Assembly: GCA_014728745.1 (NCBI GenBank)
Contig: WJLC01000020.1
Location: 1 to 12,268, forward strand
Source: Candidatus Pacearchaeota archaeon
GTDB lineage: Archaea; Nanobdellota; Nanobdellia; Pacearchaeales; GW2011-AR1
Direction of reading: 5' to 3'
DNA: 12,268 bases
Under the pieces are notes generated by a model. The model was not told where the DNA came from. It did no database searches and saw only the letters and a list, made by a program, of their open reading frames with translations. The translations under genes were made by a program, and so were the position numbers. Shown piece after piece: positions 7,509 through 12,268 of this stretch (its first letter is position 1; each line of letters starts with the position of its first letter).

Positions 7509-9811
7509 CTATTCTCTTGAGGAACTGCTGCTTTAGCTCTCTTTAAGAAATTATCTTCAACTTGCTTGTAAACCTTTATAGTATTCTCAGTCACACTTGG
7601 CTTAATTTTGTTTACTGCGTCATCAAAGTTCTTTTTAGTAACTTTATTAGATGTTATATCTTTTCTCAATGCAATCATTCCTGCCTCTCTGACAATTCCT
7701 TCAATGTCTGCTCCAGTGTAACCCTCTGTTTTTTTTGCCAAAGCTTTTAAGTTAACATCTTTAGCAAGAGGCATGTTTTTTGTGTGAACTTCAAATATTT
7801 TGATTCTTTCTTTTTCTTTAGGTGCATTTACCAAAAGAATCTTATCAAATCTTCCAGGCCTTAATAGTCCAGGATCAACCATGTCAGGTCTATTCGTAGC
7901 TCCAATAACTACAACATCATTCAAATCTTCTAAACCATCCATTTCAGCAAGCAACTGATTTAATACTCTTTCAGTAACCTTTGTTCCTGTTTCCTGACCT
8001 CTCTTTCCTGCAAGTGCATCTAATTCATCAAAAAACACAATGCAAGGAGCAACTTGTCTAGCTCTTTCAAAGACTTTTCTAATACCTTCTTCTGATTCTC
8101 CAACCCATTTGCTTAAAAGTTCAGGTCCTTTTACTTGTATAAAATTAGCTTCTGATTCTTTTGCAACTGCCTTAGCAAGTAATGTCTTACCTGTTCCAGG
8201 TGGACCATACAATAAAATTCCTCTTGAAGGCCTTATTCCCATTCTTTTGAATGTCTCTGGATGCTGCAATGGCCATTCAACAGCTTCTTTTAGTTCAGTT
8301 TTAATATCTCCTAATCCTCCTACATCCTCCCAATCAATATTAGGTGCTTCAATAAATACTTCTCTCATTGCTGAAGGTCTTACAATCTTAAGAGCCTCAA
8401 CAAAGTCTTTTTGCCTGATAAGTAATTTTTCCAATACTTCCGAAGGAATTTGCTCATCTTCATCTAATTTCATCTGAGGAAGATACTTTCTTAAAACATT
8501 CATAGCAGATTCTTTAGCAAGAGCCTCTAAATCAGCTCCAACAAAGCCATGTGTAAGAGAGGCTATGTCATCCAATTTAACACCTTTCAAAGGCATTCCC
8601 CTTGTATGGATTTTTAATATGTCTAATCTTGCTTTTTTATCAGGAACCCCAACTTCAATTTCTCTATCAAATCTTCCTGGTCTTCTCAAGGCAGGATCAA
8701 CTGCATTTACTCTGTTTGTTGCTCCAATAACTATTACTTTTCCTCTTGATTTCAGTCCATCCATCATAGTAAGGATCTGAGAAACAACTCTTCTTTCTAC
8801 TTCTCCATTAACATCCTCTCTCTTAGGGGCAATAGCATCAATTTCATCTATAAATATAATGGCTGGAGCAGTTTTTTCAGCTTCTTCAAAAATATTTCTT
8901 ATTTTCTTTTCTGATTCTCCATAAAACTTGCTCATTATTTCAGGACCGTTAAGTAAAATAAAATTAGCCTCTGATTCATTTGCAACTGCCTTAGCAAGCA
9001 AGGTCTTACCTGTTCCAGGTGGACCATGAAGCAAAACACCCTTTGGTGCATCAACGCCTAATTTTCTGAATATCTCTGGATGCTTTATTGGAATCTCAAC
9101 CATTTCTCTAATCTTTTTTATTTCCTCACTTAACCCACCAATATCCTCATAAGTAATATCTGGTATTTTTTCTTCAGTAATCTCAACTGCTTTTGGATTT
9201 AGAGCAACTTCAGTATTTTCAGTAATAATAACTGGTTTTCCTGGATTAGTTGAAACAACTAAAAACTTAATTTGTGCAACACCTCCTCCAAGGTTTCCTA
9301 GCATATTATTAAACTCTTCTCCAAACAAATCTCCAAAGTCTTTTCCAAAGCCCATTTCAGAGAATAAATCCTTTCTTCTTTGAACACCACCAAGAACAAC
9401 TATATCTCCTTTCACAAGAGCTCTTCCAAGCAAGCCTTTTTGAAGGCTTTTTGAATTTGCCTGAACCATTATTCCTTTTTGTGCAGGCGCAATCATTATT
9501 TTCTTAGCTTCTTTAACATCTGCCTTACTAATAATTACAACATCTCCAATGCTTGCTTTTGCATTTCTTCTTAATATTCCATCAATTCTTATTATTCCTT
9601 CTCCAACATCAGCAGGATAGGCTCTGTCAGCTATTGCAACTGTCTCTTTATTTCCTTTTATTGTTATAACATCTCCTCTTCTAATTCCTAACTCTCTCAT
9701 TACCTCAACATCCATTCTTGCAATTCCCTTATATGCATCATCTGAATGAGCTTCAGCTACATGGAGTCTTATTTCTTTGCTGTTTCCTTTTTTATCCTTA
9801 TCTTTTGCCAT
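7496..9811 (-). CDS. cdc48: Cdc48/VCP-type AAA+ ATPase (N-D1-D2)
   Basis: Hexameric unfoldase that threads proteins through a central pore, often to feed the archaeal proteasome. It has 771 aa: N domain (about 10-205, double-psi barrel plus C-terminal barrel), D1 (about 220-450) and D2 (about 493-735). D1 has Walker A GPPGTGKT (263-270), pore loop KFYGES (295-300), Walker B with D322-E323 and arginine fingers R377 and R380. D2 has Walker A (536-543), pore loop KWVGES (568-573), Walker B D595-E596 and R651/R654. Both ATPase sites look active, and both pore loops are aromatic, as is usual for archaeal Cdc48 and unlike the D1 loop of human p97. A Phe/Gly/Asp-rich stretch (about 145-178) interrupts the second half of the N domain. 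The C-terminus ends SYLG, not a proteasome-docking HbYX. It follows the zinc-ribbon/AbrB gene by 38 nt. Confidence 0.97.
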   Translation of the reverse strand: MAKDKDKKGNSKEIRLHVAEAHSDDAYKGIARMDVEVMRELGIRRGDVITIKGNKETVAIADRAYPADVGEGIIRIDGILRRNAKASIGDVVIISKADVKEAKKIMIAPAQKGIMVQANSKSLQKGLLGRALVKGDIVVLGGVQRRKDLFSEMGFGKDFGDLFGEEFNNMLGNLGGGVAQIKFLVVSTNPGKPVIITENTEVALNPKAVEITEEKIPDITYEDIGGLSEEIKKIREMVEIPIKHPEIFRKLGVDAPKGVLLHGPPGTGKTLLAKAVANESEANFILLNGPEIMSKFYGESEKKIRNIFEEAEKTAPAIIFIDEIDAIAPKREDVNGEVERRVVSQILTMMDGLKSRGKVIVIGATNRVNAVDPALRRPGRFDREIEVGVPDKKARLDILKIHTRGMPLKGVKLDDIASLTHGFVGADLEALAKESAMNVLRKYLPQMKLDEDEQIPSEVLEKLLIRQKDFVEALKIVRPSAMREVFIEAPNIDWEDVGGLGDIKTELKEAVEWPLQHPETFKRMGIRPSRGILLYGPPGTGKTLLAKAVAKESEANFIQVKGPELLSKWVGESEEGIRKVFERARQVAPCIVFFDELDALAGKRGQETGTKVTERVLNQLLAEMDGLEDLNDVVVIGATNRPDMVDPGLLRPGRFDKILLVNAPKEKERIKIFEVHTKNMPLAKDVNLKALAKKTEGYTGADIEGIVREAGMIALRKDITSNKVTKKNFDDAVNKIKPSVTENTIKVYKQVEDNFLKRAKAAVPQENSYLG

Positions 9812-9846
9812 TTTATTTCTGATTATTGTTGATTATTTTTTGATTA
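9812..9846 (-). repeat. Three tandem TAATCA repeats upstream of cdc48
   Basis: On the coding strand three units follow each other: TAATCAAAAAA, TAATCAACAA and TAATCAGAAA, then TAAA and the ATG. The period is 10-11 nt, one DNA helical turn. They fill nearly the whole gap between the two genes. The A6TAA portion of the first two units (9841-9833) also sits 21 nt before the ATG, where the other genes here have their TATA element. An operator or promoter role is inference; chance in AT-rich DNA is possible. Confidence 0.4.
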
Positions 9847-9849
9847 TAT

Positions 9850-10239
9850 TTATTTCCTTGTTTTTTCTCTTAATTCTTTGAATTTTAAGCTTAGTCTTCC
9901 AAAATCCTCAAAACATAATTTAACCATTTCATCCATCATTTTTCTCTGTTCATTCATAAAGCTTACTATTTCTTTTGGGATTGAAACTGCATAGCTATTA
10001 CCCACAAGTCTCATCTTGACTTTAAATTCTTTATTCTTCAAATCTATATACTTTTCATATTCCTGTTTATCAATAGGATGGATTATCTTCGAATGACATT
10101 TGGAATTAGAGCACACCATTGCCCTTATTGTGAATCCGTTTTTAGAAATCTTTTTTTTATTCATCTGTTTACCGCATTTCTTGCATAATATCTTGTTATC
10201 AAATATATCGTCTTGCATTGGGTTTTTTTGATTATTCAT
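9850..10239 (-). CDS. Zinc ribbon plus AbrB/SpoVT-like domain protein
   Basis: A 129-aa protein, probably a DNA-binding regulator. Residues 19-48 form a zinc-ribbon-like knuckle pair, C19-x2-C22 and C43-x4-C48. Residues 71-95 (EFKVKMRLVGNS, then AVSIPKEIV) match the swapped-hairpin AbrB/MazE-type DNA-binding core, including the typical GNSYAVSIPKE turn. The C-terminal 35 residues are a charged helix, perhaps for dimerisation. It is cotranscribed with or immediately upstream of cdc48 (38-nt gap). No toxin gene adjoins it, so an antitoxin role is not supported; a transcriptional regulator, possibly of its own promoter region, is more likely (inference). The second Met (residue 8) is an alternative start, but Met1 has a TATA-like AAAAAATAA 21 nt upstream. 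The domain assignment is from motif recognition only. Confidence 0.75.
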   Translation of the reverse strand: MNNQKNPMQDDIFDNKILCKKCGKQMNKKKISKNGFTIRAMVCSNSKCHSKIIHPIDKQEYEKYIDLKNKEFKVKMRLVGNSYAVSIPKEIVSFMNEQRKMMDEMVKLCFEDFGRLSLKFKELREKTRK

Positions 10240-10260
10240 TACTTATTTAATTATTTTGTC

Positions 10261-10269
10261 TTATTTTTT
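10261..10269 (-). promoter_or_regulatory. Possible TATA element of the zinc-ribbon/AbrB gene
   Basis: On the minus strand AAAAAATAA ends 21 nt before the ATG. The same nine bases occupy the same position before cdc48. The sequence is poor in consensus, so the case rests on the shared spacing. Confidence 0.3.
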
Positions 10270-10334
10270 ACTTTATTATCTTGATTTTTTTGTTTTAATT
10301 TTATTTTTTGTTTATTCTTTATGAGTATAAAAGA

Positions 10335-10360
10335 CCACATCTTCCAAAGAGGTGATGTGG
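10335..10360 (+). ncRNA. Hairpin followed by T9 run; possible small RNA or terminator
   Basis: CCACATC (10335-10341) pairs perfectly with GATGTGG (10354-10360). CC (10344-10345) and GG (10351-10352) can extend the stem inside, leaving the loop AAAGA. A T9 run follows about 21 nt downstream. TATAAAAG lies just upstream, but normal archaeal spacing would start transcription near 10355, inside the hairpin, so an RNA containing the whole stem would need another start. An operator reading of the same inverted repeat is equally open. No RNA family was recognised. Confidence 0.3.
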
Positions 10361-10363
10361 CCT

Positions 10364-10381
10364 GAGGTTGAAAAGAGGTTG
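10364..10381 (+). repeat. Direct repeat GAGGTTG x2
   Basis: GAGGTTG occurs at 10364-10370 and 10375-10381, an 11-nt period, just before the T9 run. A related GAGGTGA lies at 10349-10355 within the hairpin; its GAGGTGAT matches a textbook Shine-Dalgarno sequence, but only an 18-codon frame follows. Confidence 0.45.
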
Positions 10382-10422
10382 CTTTTTTTTTGTAAAAAAA
10401 GTATGTATTAAATTTTATTGTC

Positions 10423-10460
10423 TATGTATACACACATACGTATATACTGATAATGTATAC
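10423..10460. repeat. GTATAC-type palindromes, evenly spaced
   Basis: Three self-complementary elements, GTATAC (10426-10431), GTATATAC (10440-10447) and GTATAC (10455-10460), have centres 15 and 14 bp apart. ATACGTAT (10436-10443) overlaps the middle one. Positions 10423-10447 alternate strictly between pyrimidine and purine. This looks like an operator array upstream of the signal peptidase gene; the binding protein is unknown. Confidence 0.45.
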
Positions 10461-10505
10461 TATTTAAATGTTTCTATTCGTTCCTGAATAATTCATAAAG
10501 AAAAC

Positions 10506-10513
10506 ACATAAAA
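10506..10513 (+). promoter_or_regulatory. Possible TATA element of the signal peptidase gene
   Basis: ACATAAAA ends 22 nt before the ATG, matching the spacing at other genes here and predicting a leaderless mRNA. An alternative TTTAAA (10463-10468) would give a leader of about 45 nt. Confidence 0.4.
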
Positions 10514-10535
10514 ACCTCTGACAATTCTCTGTTTT

Positions 10536-11213
10536 ATGAATTATGATTACAGTAATCTGAAAAAGAAGGTGAAAAAATATTGGGATAAATTCTGGTTCTT
10601 GCTATGGAAAGACGATTCTTTGAAAGGATGGATTTTTTCAATAATCTTCCTTCTTGTATTCATTAAGCTTATTTTCTTTCCTGGATTAAGTCTTTTAACA
10701 GGAACAGAATTACCTCTTGCAATAGTAGAGTCATGCTCTATGTATCATGATGGAAATTTGCTTTCTAATTTCAATGAATGGTATGAAAGGCATGAAAATA
10801 AATACAATGGTTTTGACATTCCAAAATCAGAGTTCAGAGAATTTAAATTCAAAAAAGGCTTTAACAAAGGAGATATTCTCTTTATTATTGGTGCAGATGC
10901 AGAGGATCTCGAAGCTGGAGATGTTATACTTTTTCATGGAAATAGAAAAAATCCAATAATACATAGGATTATTGATAAAAAAATTGATAAAGACACTGGA
11001 GAAATTTATTTTTCTACAATTGGAGACAATAATAATGCCCAATTGCAATCAGAGCAGAATATTCATGAATCACAAATAATAGGGAAAGCTGTGATTAGGT
11101 TAGTTCCTTATTTGGGGTGGGGAAAACTAATATTTTTTGAATTAGCAAGACCATATTCACAAAGAGGGTTTTGTGAAGAAAATAAAATTGTTGAATTGCC
11201 CTCTATAAACTAA
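10536..11213 (+). CDS. sec11: Type I signal peptidase (S26B, archaeal Ser/His/Asp type)
   Basis: Membrane serine protease that cleaves signal peptides from Sec-exported proteins on the outer face of the membrane. A basic N-terminus is followed by one transmembrane helix (about 31-55). The catalytic serine motif SCSM gives S68. H143 (in IIHRI) takes the place of the bacterial lysine and is followed by the GDNN motif with D164, giving the Ser/His/Asp arrangement of archaeal and eukaryotic ER enzymes. GDVILF (128-133) is the conserved strand before the histidine. About 40 residues (70-111, Trp/Tyr/Glu/Lys-rich) separate the Ser box from the next conserved GDI, much longer than the few residues in classical enzymes. 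A second hydrophobic patch near 190-203 is probably amphipathic. It is followed by TFS after 53 nt. Confidence 0.9.
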   Translation: MNYDYSNLKKKVKKYWDKFWFLLWKDDSLKGWIFSIIFLLVFIKLIFFPGLSLLTGTELPLAIVESCSMYHDGNLLSNFNEWYERHENKYNGFDIPKSEFREFKFKKGFNKGDILFIIGADAEDLEAGDVILFHGNRKNPIIHRIIDKKIDKDTGEIYFSTIGDNNNAQLQSEQNIHESQIIGKAVIRLVPYLGWGKLIFFELARPYSQRGFCEENKIVELPSIN

Positions 11214-11234
11214 ACAGAAGATTTAAAAACAACT

Positions 11235-11244
11235 AAAAATTAAA
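11235..11244 (+). promoter_or_regulatory. Possible TATA element of the TFS gene
   Basis: AAAAATTAAA ends 22 nt before the ATG. TTTAAAAA (11222-11229) is an alternative with a longer leader. The gap is nearly all A/T, so neither stands out by sequence alone. Confidence 0.25.
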
Positions 11245-11266
11245 CTAAACTATTAAGAATTTAAAA

Positions 11267-11578
11267 ATGGAATTTTGTCCTAAATGCGGAGCAGTTCTTG
11301 TTCAAAAGCAAAAAAACCTAGGTTGTCCTAGATGTGGATATTACTCTAAAACAAAAGCTAAGAAAATAAAGACTTCTGAAAAAATAGGAGATAAAAAAGA
11401 AGTGGGTGTTTTGAAAGGAAAAGAATTACATACCTGCCCTACAATTAATGTTAAATGTAAAGAATGTGGTCATGATGAAGCTTATTTCTGGACTGTTCAA
11501 ACAAGAGCCTCAGATGAGGCAGAAACTAAGTTTTTCAAATGCACTAAATGTGGCCATACAAAAAGAGATTACAGATAA
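11267..11578 (+). CDS. tfs: Transcription factor S (TFS/TFIIS-like cleavage factor)
   Basis: Stimulates cleavage of backtracked RNA by archaeal RNA polymerase, aiding restart and proofreading. At 103 aa it has the usual length. The N-terminal zinc ribbon uses C4, C7, C20 and C23 (CPKCG and CPRCG). A lysine-rich linker (about 28-55) joins it to the C-terminal ribbon, C64, C67, C92 and C95. The tip of the C-terminal ribbon carries the acidic pair D83-E84 in QTRASDEAET, the residues that reach the polymerase active site, so this is a cleavage-competent form rather than an inactive paralogue. It lies downstream of the signal peptidase gene on the same strand, with a gap long enough for its own promoter. 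Confidence 0.97.
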   Translation: MEFCPKCGAVLVQKQKNLGCPRCGYYSKTKAKKIKTSEKIGDKKEVGVLKGKELHTCPTINVKCKECGHDEAYFWTVQTRASDEAETKFFKCTKCGHTKRDYR

Positions 11579-11615
11579 GATAAATATAAAAAATAACAAA
11601 TAATCAATTCAAGTG

Positions 11616-11623
11616 CATATATC
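11616..11623 (+). promoter_or_regulatory. Possible TATA box of the 47-aa membrane protein
   Basis: GCATATATC contains a TATATA-type core 38 nt before the ATG at 11662. Expected transcription start is near 11646, leaving a leader of about 15 nt. An AGAGG stretch at 11643-11647 would then lie at or before the start of the mRNA, so it is unlikely to serve as a ribosome binding site. Confidence 0.3.
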
Positions 11624-11661
11624 TAACTAAAAAATTCAAAAAAGAGGAAATAAAAAATAAA

Positions 11662-11805
11662 ATGAACTTCAAAGGCTTATTAATTTCTTTAATAGCACTA
11701 TCGCTAATATCTGTATTGTTCTTTCCCCAAAATCAGGTTGGAAAAATCTGGATTCCTTTGCTTATTGCAGGAGTTCTTGGGTTAATTTATTGGAAGATCA
11801 AATAA
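11662..11805 (+). CDS. Small two-helix membrane protein, 47 aa
   Basis: ATG to TAA, 47 residues. Two hydrophobic segments (about 5-21 and 29-44) are joined by a short polar turn, FPQNQVGK, and the protein ends WKIK. The pattern (short basic N-terminus NFK, helix, polar loop, helix, basic end) is that of a small helical-hairpin membrane protein with both ends cytoplasmic. No family was recognised. It sits in the 261-nt gap between TFS and a convergent gene, and without it the gap would be empty. Its sharply hydrophobic composition, very unlike chance translation of the A-rich flanks, is the main support. It is short enough that homologues would be needed for certainty. Confidence 0.6.
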   Translation: MNFKGLLISLIALSLISVLFFPQNQVGKIWIPLLIAGVLGLIYWKIK

Positions 11806-11839
11806 AAATAAAAGAAAAAAGAAAAAAATAAATTAAAAA
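11806..11839 (-). terminator. Oligo-T terminator of the acidic coiled-coil gene
   Basis: Immediately after the stop codon the minus strand is a run of T blocks broken by single A or C bases, including two T6-T7 tracts. This fits archaeal oligo-T termination. The same stretch is A-rich on the plus strand and would not terminate the convergent small gene. Confidence 0.45.
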
Positions 11840-12268
11840 TTATTGTTGATTAGCCATTTGAGCTGCCTGAGCATCTGCTTTACCCTTATTATCTTCTACA
11901 GATGATTCATTTTCAGATTCTTGCTCTTCTTCCTCAGATTCATCATCTTCCTCTTCATCATCTTCATCTAAAGTTCTATTTAATCTTGACTTGATTCTTT
12001 CTCTTCTTTCTTTTTTATCATCAAGTCTTTCTCTTATTCTTTCTCTTGCTCTTTCACTAGCATTAGCTTCTAATTCAGCAAGTTCTTCATCAGATAACTC
12101 AGATAAAACCTTTAACTTGGTTCTTGCATTCTCTCTTTTCTGAGAAACCTTTTCTTCAACTTGTTTAGCCTTTGCAGTGATTTTTCCAAAAACTTCTTCC
12201 ATATGGGCAAGCCTTTCTTCACTCCAGTTTTGAGATCTCTTTCTTTCAAGAATTGCATTCTTAACCCT
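11840..12268 (-). CDS. Charged coiled-coil protein with acidic tail (5' partial)
   Basis: No family was recognised. The frame has a Met at 12202 giving 120 aa, but it stays open to the window edge and reads plausibly there (an Arg/Lys/Glu-rich stretch with SQNWSEERLAHMEEV). The real start is therefore probably outside, and 12202 is likely an internal Met. The visible protein is almost entirely helical: an alternating Lys/Arg/Glu coiled-coil region including LSELSDEELAELEANA and a long Arg/Glu stretch. Then comes a strongly acidic stretch (Asp/Glu/Ser, about 79-102 from the Met at 12202) and a short Ala/Gln-rich end. No membrane segment or metal site is seen. The acidic tail suggests binding to basic proteins, but that is a guess. 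Confidence 0.7.
   Translation of the reverse strand, partial: RVKNAILERKRSQNWSEERLAHMEEVFGKITAKAKQVEEKVSQKRENARTKLKVLSELSDEELAELEANASERARERIRERLDDKKERRERIKSRLNRTLDEDDEEEDDESEEEEQESENESSVEDNKGKADAQAAQMANQQ

Larger units (their letters stand above)
10240..10535. other. Structured intergenic region between divergent genes
   Basis: This 296-nt stretch has no credible protein gene. From left to right it holds a T-rich plus strand (10250-10320), a TATA-like TATAAAAG (10326-10333), a strong hairpin (10335-10360), three GAGGT-containing repeats, a T9 run (10382-10390), a 25-nt alternating purine/pyrimidine tract with GTATAC-type palindromes (10423-10460), and the probable signal peptidase promoter (10506-10513). 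The region is more complex than the other gaps in the window and may carry a small RNA or operators. Confidence 0.55.

Noticed and set aside
7496..7531. Proteasome-docking HbYX motif at the Cdc48 C-terminus
   Set aside because: The protein ends SYLG; the tyrosine is third from the end, not second, so the motif is not met.
8040..8477. Long plus-strand frame opposite cdc48
   Set aside because: It is a shadow of the conserved Cdc48 coding sequence, with low-complexity Ser/Ile/Pro composition and no promoter.
9850..10239. AbrB-like protein as the antitoxin of a toxin-antitoxin pair
   Set aside because: Neighbours are cdc48 and a signal peptidase; no toxin-sized partner gene adjoins it.
10320..10370. 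C/D box small RNA (GTGATGT and CTGA present)
   Set aside because: The boxes are only 3 nt apart in C-then-D order with no room for a guide, and no matching second pair was found.
10354..10410. An 18-codon frame starting at the ATG within a GAGGTGATG sequence
   Set aside because: The Shine-Dalgarno-like bases overlap the ATG, so they cannot place a ribosome there, and the frame runs through the T9 tract and A-run.
1..12268. CRISPR array, transposon or defence island
   Set aside because: No regularly spaced repeats, transposase, integrase or nuclease cluster beyond housekeeping FEN1 and PolB were seen on either strand.

Overview
The window is an AT-rich piece of an archaeal chromosome, most likely from a DPANN lineage of the Woesearchaeota/Pacearchaeota kind. 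The archaeal call rests on the gene set: FEN1 nuclease, a PolB3-type family B DNA polymerase, type 2 methionine aminopeptidase, two-domain Cdc48, TFS transcript-cleavage factor and a Ser/His/Asp signal peptidase. The narrower lineage is inferred from overall sequence style and was not tested. Most genes have a TATA-like element ending 21-22 nt before the start codon and no Shine-Dalgarno sequence, which suggests mostly leaderless mRNAs.

Layout, left to right. A membrane protein with a long lysine-rich cytoplasmic tail (+, 5' end probably outside the window) converges on FEN1 (-). Upstream of FEN1 on the same strand lies an unrecognised 286-aa coiled-coil protein. A 230-nt divergent promoter region separates it from DNA polymerase B (+). 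Methionine aminopeptidase and a YjbQ-family protein (+) follow as a two-gene operon with a 4-nt overlap. YjbQ overlaps tail-to-tail by 13 nt with cdc48 (-), which follows a zinc-ribbon/AbrB-like protein on the same strand. A 296-nt intergenic region with a hairpin, a T9 run and GTATAC-type palindromes leads to signal peptidase I (+), TFS (+) and a 47-residue two-helix membrane protein (+). The last gene is an acidic coiled-coil protein on the minus strand that runs off the right edge.

Functionally the window is core housekeeping: replication and repair (PolB, FEN1, both ending in PCNA-binding-like tails), transcription fidelity (TFS), protein maturation and export (MetAP, signal peptidase) and protein unfolding (Cdc48). 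I see no CRISPR array, transposon, integrase, toxin-antitoxin pair, rRNA or tRNA, and no evidence for a dedicated novel multi-gene system. The most notable signal is in the polymerase: both active-site tyrosines that contact the incoming nucleotide region in B-family enzymes are histidines here, with further changes in motifs A, B and Exo II, while every catalytic acidic residue is kept.
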